Shown here in pieces: positions 46,133 to 56,277 of a stretch of 64,000 bases of DNA; position 1 is the stretch's first letter, and the number at the start of each line of letters is the position of its first letter. The DNA lies in contig NZ_JAGIYQ010000007.1 in the NCBI RefSeq assembly GCF_017814275.1, positions 62,001 through 126,000 on the forward strand, given 5' to 3'. Under the pieces are notes generated by a model. The model had not been told where the DNA came from and made no database searches. It saw only the letters and a program-made list of their open reading frames with translations. Made by a program: the position numbers and the translations under genes. Source of the DNA: Gottfriedia endophytica. GTDB taxonomy: Bacteria > Bacillota > Bacilli > Bacillales > Bacillaceae_G.

Positions 46133-46838
46133 ATGCTAAATAAGCTTTTTTAACCTCTTCATTATTCATGAGTGTTTTTCCTTCTCCGACCATCTGAATT
46201 TCACCGGTCTGAATAACGTATCCTCGATGTGCAATTTGAAGTGCTTGATATGCGTTTTGTTCAACAAGAAGAATTGTCATTCCTTCACTATTAAGTTGTT
46301 CAATGATTTCAAATATTTGTTCCACTATGATTGGTGCGAGCCCCATTGATGGTTCATCTAGCATAAGCAAGGATGGCCCCATCATTAACGCACGACCAAT
46401 CGCAAGCATTTGCTGCTCTCCCCCACTCATGGTACCACCTTTTTGATCAATTCTTTCCCGTAAACGAGGAAAATAATTAAAGACTCTCTCTAAACGTTCT
46501 TTGATTATTTTTTTATCCTTTACGCTAAACGCACCCATTTCAAGGTTTTCCTTAACAGTTAGTTTCGAAAAAATTTTCCTTCCTTCAGGTACGTGAGCAA
46601 TTCCTTTTAGGGCGATGTTATGAGTAGGTAACTTTAACAAGTCTTGATTTTTGTAATAGATCTCTCCTGATTTCGGTTTTACTTGTCCACTTATTGTTTT
46701 TAATGTAGTTGATTTCCCAGCACCATTACTCCCAATCAATGTGACAATTTCTCCTTCATTAACTTCAAGCGAAATATTTTTAAGTGCTTGTATACCACCA
46801 TAAAACGAGTTTATTTCATTCAATTTTAAAAGTGTCAT
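46131..46838 (-). CDS. livF: Branched-chain amino acid ABC transporter ATPase LivF
   Basis: The 235-residue protein has Walker A GSNGAGKSTTLK (about 36-47), the ABC signature TMSGGEQQMLAIGRALM (about 135-151) and Walker B LLMLDEPSMGLAP. It matches LivF over LivG by length and by NNEEVKKAYLA. It drives the LivH/LivM pore with LivG. Last gene of the liv operon, with AAAGGAG before the ATG. Confidence 0.94.
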   Translation of the reverse strand: MTLLKLNEINSFYGGIQALKNISLEVNEGEIVTLIGSNGAGKSTTLKTISGQVKPKSGEIYYKNQDLLKLPTHNIALKGIAHVPEGRKIFSKLTVKENLEMGAFSVKDKKIIKERLERVFNYFPRLRERIDQKGGTMSGGEQQMLAIGRALMMGPSLLMLDEPSMGLAPIIVEQIFEIIEQLNSEGMTILLVEQNAYQALQIAHRGYVIQTGEIQMVGEGKTLMNNEEVKKAYLA

Positions 46839-46853
46839 TTTTTGACTCCTTTA

Positions 46854-47624
46854 CTATGCAGTAGTTACTGCACTTTTTCCTAAATATGCTTCGATTACCT
46901 TAGGATTATTTCGAATTTCAATTGGTTTTCCTTCTGCTATTTTTTCACCATGATCAAGAACAAATAGATATTCGGAAATCTCCATTACTAGTTTCATATC
47001 ATGCTCTATTAGAACAACTGTTAAATTTAGGTCATCTCTCATTTGATAAATCAAATTGGTTAAATCCTTTGTTTCTTTAGGATTCATACCTGCTGCTGGT
47101 TCGTCTAATAATAGAATTTTAGGTTCAGTAGCAAGCGCTCGAGCTATTTCAAGTCTCCGCTGTGCACCATATGATAAGCACCCAGCTTCCTCGTTATATA
47201 ATTCTTCTAAACCTACATATTCAAGCCATTTATATGCTTTTTTCATTGCCATTTTTTCTTTCTTTTTATATGTTGGTAAATGTAATAAAGTCGATAACAC
47301 ACTATAGTTTAAATGTTGATGCATCCCAACCATCACATTTTCTAATGCAGTCATACTTGAAAATAAGCGAATGTTCTGGAACGTTCTAGCAATTCCCTTT
47401 CTAGATACCGCATGAGGCTTTAATCCAACTAACGATTCATTTTGAAACATAATCTGACCACTTGTTGGTGTATAAACACCCGTTATCATATTAAAAAAAG
47501 TTGTTTTACCAGCACCATTTGGTCCAATTATAGCCGTAATGGTACCTGCATTAATTTCAATATTCACATCACAAACGGCAGTTAGTCCCCCAAACTTCTT
47601 TGTAAGATTTGAAATTTTTAGCAT
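46854..47624 (-). CDS. livG: Branched-chain amino acid ABC transporter ATPase LivG
   Basis: The protein has Walker A GPNGAGKTTFFN and the signature LSYGAQRRLEIARALA (a YGxQRR form typical of LivG). It also has Walker B KILLLDEPAAGMNP. The open frame reaches 47681, but GGAG lies 6 nt before the ATG at 47624 (MLKISNLTKKFGG), which gives 256 residues and avoids overlap with livM. Second ATPase of the liv complex. Confidence 0.94.
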   Translation of the reverse strand: MLKISNLTKKFGGLTAVCDVNIEINAGTITAIIGPNGAGKTTFFNMITGVYTPTSGQIMFQNESLVGLKPHAVSRKGIARTFQNIRLFSSMTALENVMVGMHQHLNYSVLSTLLHLPTYKKKEKMAMKKAYKWLEYVGLEELYNEEAGCLSYGAQRRLEIARALATEPKILLLDEPAAGMNPKETKDLTNLIYQMRDDLNLTVVLIEHDMKLVMEISEYLFVLDHGEKIAEGKPIEIRNNPKVIEAYLGKSAVTTA

Positions 47625-47637
47625 AGTACACTCCTTC

Positions 47638-48903
47638 CTACATTGAAATAGTTTGTTTATGTTCTTCCGTATGCGTTTCAATTAAATCTTCTTTATTCAC
47701 TTTTTTATTTTTAGCAGGTAATAACCCTTGAGGACGAAATATTGCTACTAAAATTAATACCATACCAAAAATAAAGCGCTGCATTTTTGCAGGTGATAAT
47801 GCTGTTGGTATTGATATTACCCCATCCAATGTTAATTGATTTAGATAGTTTGTAACTTCTGTTAATACTTGTAGATTTAAAATTGTAACAAGTGCCGCTC
47901 CTAAAATAACTCCAGGTACACTTCCCATTCCACCTAAAATAACCATAACTAAAATTGTTATTGACTGTAGCATCGTAAAGCTTGTAGGGTCAATAAACAT
48001 TTGCTTAGCTGAAAATACTACCCCCATCATCCCTGAAAACGAAGCACCTATGGCAAAAGCTAATAATTTTGTTCGAACAAGGTGGATTCCCATTGATTGT
48101 GCTGCAATTTCGTTTTCACGAACCGCTTTCCATGATCTACCTAGTTTTGAATTTTCTAGTCTCGTTACTGCTAAAATGACAATACCTAATAAAGCTAATA
48201 CAACATAATAAAATTGATTTGAATCACTTAGCACATATCCAAAAATAGTAGGTGAAGGAATGCCAGAGATTCCTTTTGCACCATTGGTAAAGTTGATTGG
48301 TCTATCTAAATTATTAAAAACAATACGAATAATTTCCCCAAAGCCTAATGTTACAATTGCTAAATAATCACCTTTGACACGTAATACTGGTATACCAAGC
48401 AATATACCTGATATAGCAGCAACAAATCCGCCAATAAAGATGAATAGCCAAAATGAATTTCCTGTTAAAGGGAAAAAATTAGTATGAATAAAATTTGTCA
48501 CTTGATTTGTAGAAAAAATGGCATATGTATATGCACCTATTGCAAAAAAAGCAATAAATCCTAAATCTAACAAGCCTGCTAACCCAACAACAATATTTAA
48601 TCCTAATGCCATTGCAACATAAATACCGACTAAGGTCGATACATCCATATACGACTGAAATGCTGTTCCTTGGCTCGATACATATGGTATCAATATGGTT
48701 AGTATAAAAATTGCAGAAATCCATTTTATACTATTTTTAAAATGAGTTAGGTAGAGTAAATAAAGTGAAAATAAGACTAATAAAAATGCTACAACAGATT
48801 CTTGTAGTAAATATAAGCTTAAAGATGTTGTAAGAACATATACACAAATTAAGATGGCTTGAGCTAATTTATTTTGCTGTAAATATCCTTTTATCTTATC
48901 CAT
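47638..48903 (-). CDS. livM: Branched-chain amino acid ABC transporter permease LivM
   Basis: The 421-residue protein has about ten membrane segments, with GLNIVVGLAGLLDLGFIAFF and VRTKLLAFAIGASFSGMMG typical of LivM. It is longer at the N-terminus than LivH-type permeases. It pairs with LivH to form the membrane channel. Spacing to livG and livH is short (13 and 9 bp), consistent with one operon. Confidence 0.93.
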   Translation of the reverse strand: MDKIKGYLQQNKLAQAILICVYVLTTSLSLYLLQESVVAFLLVLFSLYLLYLTHFKNSIKWISAIFILTILIPYVSSQGTAFQSYMDVSTLVGIYVAMALGLNIVVGLAGLLDLGFIAFFAIGAYTYAIFSTNQVTNFIHTNFFPLTGNSFWLFIFIGGFVAAISGILLGIPVLRVKGDYLAIVTLGFGEIIRIVFNNLDRPINFTNGAKGISGIPSPTIFGYVLSDSNQFYYVVLALLGIVILAVTRLENSKLGRSWKAVRENEIAAQSMGIHLVRTKLLAFAIGASFSGMMGVVFSAKQMFIDPTSFTMLQSITILVMVILGGMGSVPGVILGAALVTILNLQVLTEVTNYLNQLTLDGVISIPTALSPAKMQRFIFGMVLILVAIFRPQGLLPAKNKKVNKEDLIETHTEEHKQTISM

Positions 48904-48912
48904 TTATTTCAC

Positions 48913-49896
48913 CTACACTTTCTCAGCTACTGATTTACCAAAAAGACCTTCTGGTTTAAAAATCAATACGATAATTAAGATTGCAAAGGCAAATACATCT
49001 TTATATTCAGATCCTAAAACACCAGATGTTAAAGTTGATAGATTAGCAGATGCAAACATTTCAAGAATACCAATCACGAAACCACCAACCATGGCTCCAC
49101 GAATATTCCCTATTCCTCCAAGTACGGCAGCTGTAAAAGCTTTTAATCCTAATATGAAGCCTATATACGGATCAATAGTATTGTATTGAACAGCAAATAA
49201 TACTCCTGTTGCTCCCCCTAATGCTGAACCTAAAAAGAATGTAAGAGAGATTACCTTGTTAACATTCACTGACATTAAACTAGCAGTCTCACGATCTTGT
49301 GCAACTGCTCTCATTGCCATTCCCCATTTTGTTTTATTAATAAAGAAGTCTAATGTAATCATCATGATCACTGCAACAACCAAAATAATGATTGAAGCGG
49401 ACTTAATTTGTGCATTCCCAAAAACTGAAAGAATTGAATGTGTTTTTATACTGTGTTGAGTATTAAATAGTGATGGTCCCGTCAGAATGTAATTCCCTCT
49501 TTTTAATTCTGTAATAAAACGAACAAAATCCTGAAGGAGAAATGAAATACCAATTGCAGTAATAAGCGTTATCAGCTTAGGAGCTTTCCTCAATGGACGA
49601 TACGCAACTCGTTCAATTCCCATCCCTACAAAACCAGTTAAAACAGACGTCAGAACTAACACAATTATTAAAATTAATAGAGCTGGCAATGAATGAAAAA
49701 GGCCTAAACCTGAAAACACAAATAGAAATGCTGTCCCAATAAACGCTCCACTCATAAAAATTTCACCATGAGCAAAATTAATTAATTCTAAAATCCCATA
49801 AACCATTGTATATCCTAATGCTACAATTGCGTAAACAGCTCCTAAAATGAAACCATCTACTAAAACTTGCGGAAGAGATTGAATCACATCATTCAC
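48913..49896 (-). CDS. livH: Branched-chain amino acid ABC transporter permease LivH
   Basis: The 327-residue protein has LINFAHGEIFMSGAFIG (about 37-53) and AVLGGIGNIRGAMVGGF, typical of LivH, with about eight membrane segments. It begins at GTG (49896), since GGAGG lies 8 nt before it and the ATG 3 bp away is out of frame. It is separated from livK by a terminator. Confidence 0.93.
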   Translation of the reverse strand: MNDVIQSLPQVLVDGFILGAVYAIVALGYTMVYGILELINFAHGEIFMSGAFIGTAFLFVFSGLGLFHSLPALLILIIVLVLTSVLTGFVGMGIERVAYRPLRKAPKLITLITAIGISFLLQDFVRFITELKRGNYILTGPSLFNTQHSIKTHSILSVFGNAQIKSASIIILVVAVIMMITLDFFINKTKWGMAMRAVAQDRETASLMSVNVNKVISLTFFLGSALGGATGVLFAVQYNTIDPYIGFILGLKAFTAAVLGGIGNIRGAMVGGFVIGILEMFASANLSTLTSGVLGSEYKDVFAFAILIIVLIFKPEGLFGKSVAEKV

Positions 49897-49970
49897 TAAA
49901 ATATCCTCCTTAATTTATTAACTAACATCGGGCGTTTATTTTTTTGTTAAATTCCAAATCTGCTTTTAGT

Positions 49971-50000
49971 AAAAAGAGATACCACAAAAAGTGATACCCC
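49971..50000 (-). terminator. Terminator after livK, inside the liv operon
   Basis: GGGGTATCAC (50000-49991) pairs with GTGGTATCTC (49985-49976) with some G-U pairs and a five-T loop, followed by TTTTT. It is 17 bp past the livK stop. Partial termination would keep the binding protein more abundant than the permease. Confidence 0.65.
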
Positions 50001-50016
50001 TTTTAAAGTTTGTTTC

Positions 50017-51198
50017 TTACTTAGAGATTTCGTCAATTTGTTTTCCAGGATATTTTGTTTCATCAAAATGGTAGATATATACTTTGGCAAATTTATTGTC
50101 ACCTTTTTCATCAAAACCTACTTTTGTAACCACTCCGTTAAAATCCTGGATATCCCGGACTGCTTTTTCAACCTCTTCACGTGAAGGCATTTTATTATTA
50201 TTATCTTTGATTGCATTTTTAATTCCTTGTAAGATTACACCCATTGAGTCATAACCATATGCAGAATATGACTCGATATTTTTGTTAAATTCTTTTTTGT
50301 ATTGATTAGCAAACTCTTGGCCACCAGCTACTTTTAAAGTATCTGCTGCAACAGAAGTGTAGTAAACATTTTTTACTGCGTCCCCTGCTATTTCAACTAG
50401 CGTTGAAGAATCCAAACCATCTCCGCCCATAAATGGCATTTTCAGACCTTTATCAGCTGCTTGTTTAATGATTAAGCCACCTTCAGCGTATAACCCACCA
50501 AAAAATACTAAATCAGGTTTCTTAGTTGCAATATTGTTAATCACACCATTGAAATCTTTTTCGCCGACTGTAATTCCTTCATAGCCTACAATTTTTGCCC
50601 CTAATTTTGCTGCAGCATCTTTAAATGCATCAGCTAATCCAGTTCCATATGCTGTTTTATCTTGAATAATATAAATATTTTTAGCCTTTAATGTATTGAC
50701 TGCATAGTTTGCTCCAGCTGGTCCTTGGAAATCATCTCTTGCACAAATACGGTTTACAGAGCTTAATCCCCTATCTGTCACTTCGGTTGCTGTATTTGCT
50801 GGTGAAACCATTGGAATATGGGCTTTTTCATATTTTAACGATGATGGGATAGCAACCCCTGAGTTCAAATGACCAACAACCCCAAGGATACTCGTATCAG
50901 CTGCAATTTGTTCTGCATTTGAAACACCCTTCGTTGGATCACCTTGATCGTCATATGGTACTAACTTAAGATCAAATCCTAGCTTTTTAAAATCTGCTTT
51001 TTGATTTTCTAATTCCATTTGTGCTCCTAATTTAATGGAATCACCAAGAGTTGCACTTCCTCCTGATAACGGAGATTGAGTAGCGACTTCAATAACCTTA
51101 TTTTTATCCTTACTATCCTTTCCGTTACCACAACCTGCAAGCAATCCAGCTGTTAATGAAGCTGTTGCAAGTATTGCAACACCTTTTTTTAGCATCAT
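50017..51198 (-). CDS. livK: Branched-chain amino acid-binding lipoprotein LivK/LivJ
   Basis: The periplasmic-binding-fold lipoprotein has a lipobox LLAGCGN (Cys at about 24 from the chosen start). The ligand domain has QSPLSGGSATLGDSIKLGAQ and GVVGHLNSGVAIPSS. The open frame reaches 51255, but GGGGG sits 7 nt before the ATG at 51198, giving MMLKKGVAILATAS and 393 residues. It delivers Leu/Ile/Val (or related amino acids) to LivHMGF. It is the first gene, followed by a terminator. Confidence 0.93.
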   Translation of the reverse strand: MMLKKGVAILATASLTAGLLAGCGNGKDSKDKNKVIEVATQSPLSGGSATLGDSIKLGAQMELENQKADFKKLGFDLKLVPYDDQGDPTKGVSNAEQIAADTSILGVVGHLNSGVAIPSSLKYEKAHIPMVSPANTATEVTDRGLSSVNRICARDDFQGPAGANYAVNTLKAKNIYIIQDKTAYGTGLADAFKDAAAKLGAKIVGYEGITVGEKDFNGVINNIATKKPDLVFFGGLYAEGGLIIKQAADKGLKMPFMGGDGLDSSTLVEIAGDAVKNVYYTSVAADTLKVAGGQEFANQYKKEFNKNIESYSAYGYDSMGVILQGIKNAIKDNNNKMPSREEVEKAVRDIQDFNGVVTKVGFDEKGDNKFAKVYIYHFDETKYPGKQIDEISK

Positions 51199-51419
51199 AA
51201 ACAAGCCCCCTGTTTTTATATTTTTCAGATTATTTAAAATCTTTAGAAAAATCATATGCTACTTTTTGTAATTAGACAACCATTTTTCATATCAATAATT
51301 CGACATTTCCCATTAATTACAACATTTTGTAAAAATGTCTTCTATATAATCTACGCTTCTCCAGCTTGGACAATTTTCTTAAAAAATATTTTAAAATATA
51401 TTTGTAGGAAAATATTTTT

Positions 51420-51604
51420 ATCCCGCATTAACGGGCAGTAAGACCCCCACCTCAAGATTGAGATAGGTACTGCCCGTAACGATTGGTTCAACTAACCATC
51501 AGTAGGGATGAAGCCCCCCACTGATGGAAGTTTCACTTTATACTGAATTGTAAAATCATAAAAAAGCTCTTCCTTTTTAAAAAGAAAGAGCTTTTTATGA
51601 TTTT
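51420..51604 (+). ncRNA. Candidate two-hairpin small RNA, CsfG-like
   Basis: ACGGGCAGTA (51431-51440) and its exact complement (51468-51477) form hairpin 1. CCATCAGT (51496-51503) and ACTGATGG (51520-51527) form hairpin 2. Each holds a C-run, GACCCCCACC at 51442 and GAAGCCCCCCAC at 51510. A bidirectional terminator (51555-51604) follows. It lies between livK and parC with no gene. Paired pyrimidine-rich hairpins recall CsfG, a sporulation small RNA of endospore formers, but I could not compare its sequence. The strand is uncertain. Confidence 0.42.
51555..51604. terminator. Bidirectional terminator between the candidate RNA and parC
   Basis: ATCATAAAAAAGCTCTT pairs with AAGAGCTTTTTATGAT around a short loop. 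T runs are present on both strands. On the minus strand it ends parC, and on the plus strand it would end the small RNA. Confidence 0.75.
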
Positions 51605-51667
51605 ACTATATAGAAAATTATCCAAAATTAGATTTGATAAAAAATCACTATCTTATTAGGATTAACT

Positions 51668-54094
51668 TTATCCTTCAGTTGTGTATCTAATTAAAAATTG
51701 TAAATCTCCAGTTTCTTCTGTATCAAGAACAAAAGAACCATTACTATATTGATCACTATTTTTTAATTCACTTGGATTGATCATTTCAAATTGACCTGAT
51801 TGACTCAATACAGCAAACATTTCACCAGGTTTTACGCCGTATACCCCTACAATTTGATGAGGATTAGCCTTTAGGTCTCTAAGTATTTTAACGCCTCTTG
51901 TCGCTCTAGAGCTTACAGGAATTATATCTAGTTTCATTTTCTTTACGGCACCTCTATGAGTTGCGCAAAGTAATTCAACAATCTCATCAGTCAACACATC
52001 CGCAGAAGCAACAAAATCATCATCTTTTAAATTGATTCCTTTTATACCTCCAGCACGAAGGCCTTGAATGCTGATCTCTGATTCATCAAATAATAATACA
52101 TACCCTTTATTTGTTGCGAGGATTACTTTGTCTTTTCCACTTGTTATACTTGCATGAATCAATTGGTCATCATCTTTCAATGAAATAGCAACAAGTGATT
52201 TAGAGTATCTTTGAACTTTTAAAGTTTGTACTGAAGTTCGTTTTACATTTCCTTTTCTTGTAACAAATAATATATTATTTTCATTTTCCTCAAAGTTTGA
52301 AATGATATGAGCTGAAATAATCGCTTCTTCTTTTTCAATTGGAATGACATTTGCTATGTGCTGTCCCATATCTTTCCATCGGATATCTTGCATTTCATGA
52401 ACTGGAAGATATAAATAATTACCAAATGATGTAAACAACAGAAGCGTGTCTGTAGTCGTACATTCTTTTTGGAAAATTAATCGATCTCCCTCTTTCATGC
52501 CATAATCTTTCCCATTGGAAGCAGAATATGAACGAGGTGTTGTACGTTTAATATATCCTTCATTCGTAACCGTTATGATTACATCTTCTTGTGCAATTAT
52601 ATCTTCTTTAATGATCTTAATTTCTTCTATTTCTCCTTCAATTTTAGATCGACGTTCATCAGCAAACTTTTGTTTTACTCGTTTTAAATCAGTTTTGATA
52701 ACTGATAAAAGTTTTGATTCACTGTTTAAAATGGCTTCTAATTGCTGAATATGTTTTGCCAACTCTTCAGCTTCTTCTTGTAATGCTGTTATATCGGTAT
52801 TTGTTAAACGATATAGTTGTAGCATCACAATCGCTTCAGCTTGTTGTTCTGTGAATTCATATTGAGCAATTAATTTATCTTTTGCATCACGTTTATCAGT
52901 AGCAGAACGAATTGTAGCTATAACTTGATCTAAGATTGATAATGCTTTTATTAAACCTTCTACAACATGTTGCCTTGCACTAGCTTTCTTTAGTTCATAT
53001 TTAGAACGGTTCGTTACAACTTCCTTTTGGTGCTCAATATAAGCATCTAAAATTGCTGGTAACGACATGAGTTTTGGTGTGCGATTATAAATTGCAACCA
53101 TATTAAAGTTGTAAGCAACTTGTAAATCTGTATTTTTATATAAATAATTTAAAATTGCCTCTTTATTTGCATCTTTTTTCAGTTCAATGACAATACGTAA
53201 TCCTGTACGATCCGTTTCATCACGAACCTCTACAATGCCATCTACATTTCGATCTAATCGAATTTCATCGATTTTTTTAACTAAATTTGCTTTGTTTACT
53301 TCTGCTGGTATTTCGGTAATAATCAGTGCTTGTTTTCCACCACGTAACTCTTCAGTAGACACTAAGCTTCGAATGATGATTTTTCCTTTACCAGTTTCAT
53401 AAGCTTTTCTTATTCCATCTACACCTTGAATAATCCCACCTGTTGGAAAATCAGGTCCATGGATGACAGTCATTAAATCGTTAACTGTACAATCTTTCCG
53501 TTCAATTCTCATGATCGTTGCATCGATTACTTCACCTAAATGGTGTGATGGAATATCAGTAGCATAACCCGCTGATATTCCTGTACTTCCGTTTACAAGA
53601 AGATTTGGGAACATTGCAGGTAATACAACTGGTTCCATACTTGTATCATCAAAGTTCGGTACAAAATCTACCGTTTCTTTATCAATATCTCTTAATAACT
53701 CACTTGCAATTGCAGATAATCTTGCTTCAGTATAACGCATAGCCGCTGGAGGATCTCCATCAATACTACCGTTATTACCGTGCATCTCAACTAAAAGATT
53801 ACGTAGTTTCCAGTCTTGACTTAAACGCACCATTGCATCATACACAGATGAATCACCGTGTGGATGATAGTTACCAATTACATTACCAACTGTTTTCGCA
53901 GATTTACGATATTGTTTATCATGTGTGTTTCCTTCTACATGCATAGAATAAAGAATTCGGCGTTGTACAGGCTTTAAGCCATCTCTTGCATCTGGCAGGG
54001 CACGTTCTTGAATAATATATTTACTGTATCTTCCAAAACGGTCACCTAAAATATCTTCTAAAGGGATGTTATACAGTTTCTCCGATGCTTGCAT
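51668..54094 (-). CDS. parC: DNA topoisomerase IV subunit A
   Basis: The 808-residue protein has the catalytic Tyr121 in PPAAMRYTEARL and the quinolone-resistance region HPHGDSSVYDAMVR (residues 77-90). The serine at the GrlA Ser80 equivalent (Ser82) is retained, so no common fluoroquinolone resistance mutation is visible there. The C-terminal beta-pinwheel has repeats such as RKGNVKRTS and NKGYVLLFD. With ParE it decatenates chromosomes. ATG overlaps the parE stop by one base (TGATG). Length fits ParC and not GyrA by the neighbour parE. Confidence 0.96.
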   Translation of the reverse strand: MQASEKLYNIPLEDILGDRFGRYSKYIIQERALPDARDGLKPVQRRILYSMHVEGNTHDKQYRKSAKTVGNVIGNYHPHGDSSVYDAMVRLSQDWKLRNLLVEMHGNNGSIDGDPPAAMRYTEARLSAIASELLRDIDKETVDFVPNFDDTSMEPVVLPAMFPNLLVNGSTGISAGYATDIPSHHLGEVIDATIMRIERKDCTVNDLMTVIHGPDFPTGGIIQGVDGIRKAYETGKGKIIIRSLVSTEELRGGKQALIITEIPAEVNKANLVKKIDEIRLDRNVDGIVEVRDETDRTGLRIVIELKKDANKEAILNYLYKNTDLQVAYNFNMVAIYNRTPKLMSLPAILDAYIEHQKEVVTNRSKYELKKASARQHVVEGLIKALSILDQVIATIRSATDKRDAKDKLIAQYEFTEQQAEAIVMLQLYRLTNTDITALQEEAEELAKHIQQLEAILNSESKLLSVIKTDLKRVKQKFADERRSKIEGEIEEIKIIKEDIIAQEDVIITVTNEGYIKRTTPRSYSASNGKDYGMKEGDRLIFQKECTTTDTLLLFTSFGNYLYLPVHEMQDIRWKDMGQHIANVIPIEKEEAIISAHIISNFEENENNILFVTRKGNVKRTSVQTLKVQRYSKSLVAISLKDDDQLIHASITSGKDKVILATNKGYVLLFDESEISIQGLRAGGIKGINLKDDDFVASADVLTDEIVELLCATHRGAVKKMKLDIIPVSSRATRGVKILRDLKANPHQIVGVYGVKPGEMFAVLSQSGQFEMINPSELKNSDQYSNGSFVLDTEETGDLQFLIRYTTEG

Positions 54095-56064
54095 CAGTTT
54101 GCACTCCCTTCAACTTCTACTTGTTCATTGTCTAAAATTTTATCTTCTTCATCTAAATCGAAAACAACATTTGATTCAATCCATTTACGACGTGGTTCAA
54201 CTTTATCACCCATTAATGTTGTTACTCGGCGGTCTGCCTTCGCAGCATCATCAATTTTCACTCGGATTAAAGCCCTTGTTTCTGGGTTCATTGTTGTATC
54301 CCATAATTGATCAGCGTTCATCTCACCTAAACCTTTGTAACGCTGAATAGTATAGCCTTTTCCTATTTTTTTAATAGCATCTTTCAAATCAGTCTCGGAC
54401 CATGCATATTCAATCACTTCTTTTTTCCCAGTCCCTTTACTTACTTTATATAAAGGAGGCAGAGCAATATATACTTTTCCGGCATCTACAAGTGGTTTCA
54501 TGTATCGATAAAAGAATGTTAATAACAATACTTGAATATGTGCTCCGTCTGTATCAGCATCTGTCATGATAACAACTTTGTCATAATTAACATCAGCAAC
54601 TTCAAAATCAGACCCTACGCCGGCTCCGATCGCATGAATAATCGTATTGATTTCTTCATTTTTAAAGATATCAGCAAGCTTAGCCTTTTCAGTATTAATA
54701 ACTTTACCACGTAAAGGCAAGATTGCTTGGAAGCGTCTATCACGTCCTTGTTTCGCACTACCACCCGCTGAATCACCCTCAACAAGATAAAGTTCATTTT
54801 TTTGTGGGTTTCTAGATTGAGCTGGTGTTAATTTACCACTTAGAGATGTTTCTGAACGTTTACGTTTTTTTCCACTTCTTGCTTCTTCACGAGCTTTTCG
54901 TGCTGCTTCTCTCGCTTGAAAAGCTTTCACAGCTTTCTTAACGAATAAGGAAGCAATATCTGGATTTTCTTCTAAGAAATAAGCTAACTGGTCAGATACA
55001 ACAGCATCAACTGATGATCGTGCTTCACTTGTTCCAAGTTTCCCTTTCGTTTGACCTTCAAATTGTAAAAGTTCTTCTGGAATACGAACGGAAACAACAG
55101 CAGCTAATCCTTCACGAATATCTGTTCCTTCAAGATTTTTATCTTTTTCTTTTAACATACCAGTTTTTCTTGCGTACTCATTAAATGCTCTTGTTATTGC
55201 TGATTTAGCACCAGCTTCATGAGTACCACCATCTTTTGTACGAACGTTATTTACAAAGGAAAGCATTGTTTCTGAATACGCGTCATTGAATTGAAATGCA
55301 AATTCTACTTCGATTTTGTTTTGAATCCCTTCGAAAAATACGACTGGATGTAATGATTCTTTTCCCTCATTTAAATAACTAACAAATGCCTCGATACCAT
55401 TTGTATAATGAAATTCTTCATATATATCATGACGTTCGTCTTTAATTGTAATTTTCAAGCCTTTTAAAAGGAATGCAGATTCTCTAAGACGCTCACTAAG
55501 CGTATCGAAATTATATGATGTCGCACTAAAGATCGTTGGATCAGGTTTAAATGAAATAGTTGTACCAGTTCTTTTTGTTTTACCAACATTCTCTAGTGAA
55601 GTTACTGGCTTCCCACCATTTTCAAAACGCTGTTTAAAAATAGAACCATCACGATGTATTTCAACTTCTAACCATTCTGATAGTGCATTTACTACTGATG
55701 CACCAACACCGTGTAATCCTCCACTTGTTTTATATCCACCTTGTCCAAACTTACCCCCAGCATGAAGTACTGTAAAAATAACTTCTGGAGTAGGTTTTCC
55801 TGTTTTATGCATACCAGTTGGCATACCACGACCATGGTCTTTTACACTAATACTATTATCTTTATGTATGATTACATCAATTTGTTTTCCATGTCCAGCC
55901 AATGCTTCATCGACTGAGTTATCAACGATTTCATATACTAGGTGGTGTAGACCTCTGCTGTCTGTGCTACCGATATACATTCCTGGACGTTTGCGGACTG
56001 CTTCTAAGCCTTCCAGGACTTGTATTGCATCTTCATTATATGTTGTATGATTATTTGCCAACAC
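54094..56064 (-). CDS. parE: DNA topoisomerase IV subunit B
   Basis: The 656-residue protein has the GHKL ATPase (EIVDNSVDEALAG, GRGMPTGMHK, GGLHGVGASVVNALS). It also has the TOPRIM EGDSAGG and DADTDGAHI motifs and the ParE tail. It starts at GTG (56064) with GGGAG 5 nt before it, and TTG in the next codon is the alternative. It follows yneT in the order plsY/yneT/parE/parC known from B. subtilis. ATP hydrolysis drives ParC strand passage. Confidence 0.96.
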   Translation of the reverse strand: MLANNHTTYNEDAIQVLEGLEAVRKRPGMYIGSTDSRGLHHLVYEIVDNSVDEALAGHGKQIDVIIHKDNSISVKDHGRGMPTGMHKTGKPTPEVIFTVLHAGGKFGQGGYKTSGGLHGVGASVVNALSEWLEVEIHRDGSIFKQRFENGGKPVTSLENVGKTKRTGTTISFKPDPTIFSATSYNFDTLSERLRESAFLLKGLKITIKDERHDIYEEFHYTNGIEAFVSYLNEGKESLHPVVFFEGIQNKIEVEFAFQFNDAYSETMLSFVNNVRTKDGGTHEAGAKSAITRAFNEYARKTGMLKEKDKNLEGTDIREGLAAVVSVRIPEELLQFEGQTKGKLGTSEARSSVDAVVSDQLAYFLEENPDIASLFVKKAVKAFQAREAARKAREEARSGKKRKRSETSLSGKLTPAQSRNPQKNELYLVEGDSAGGSAKQGRDRRFQAILPLRGKVINTEKAKLADIFKNEEINTIIHAIGAGVGSDFEVADVNYDKVVIMTDADTDGAHIQVLLLTFFYRYMKPLVDAGKVYIALPPLYKVSKGTGKKEVIEYAWSETDLKDAIKKIGKGYTIQRYKGLGEMNADQLWDTTMNPETRALIRVKIDDAAKADRRVTTLMGDKVEPRRKWIESNVVFDLDEEDKILDNEQVEVEGSAN

Positions 56065-56222
56065 CGAAACTCCCTTCTACTTTCGTACATTCAATCAAAG
56101 AACACTTGTTCTATTATATCATAAAAAATTGAATTACTGCTTCTAATCGTTCATGTTAATGGTTTTTTTATGAAGTTACAAGTCATTATCAAAAAAAATA
56201 GGCTGAATGTCCTTGTTTTCGA

Positions 56223-56268
56223 CAAAAAAACTCACCATTTTCCTTAATTTTCTAAGAAATTGGTGAGT
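56223..56268 (-). terminator. Terminator of yneT
   Basis: ACTCACCAATTTC (56268-56256) pairs with GGAAAATGGTGAGT (56243-56230) with one bulge, and a seven-T run follows on the minus strand. It is 9 bp past the yneT stop and before parE. Confidence 0.75.
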
Positions 56269-56277
56269 CGTTTCACA

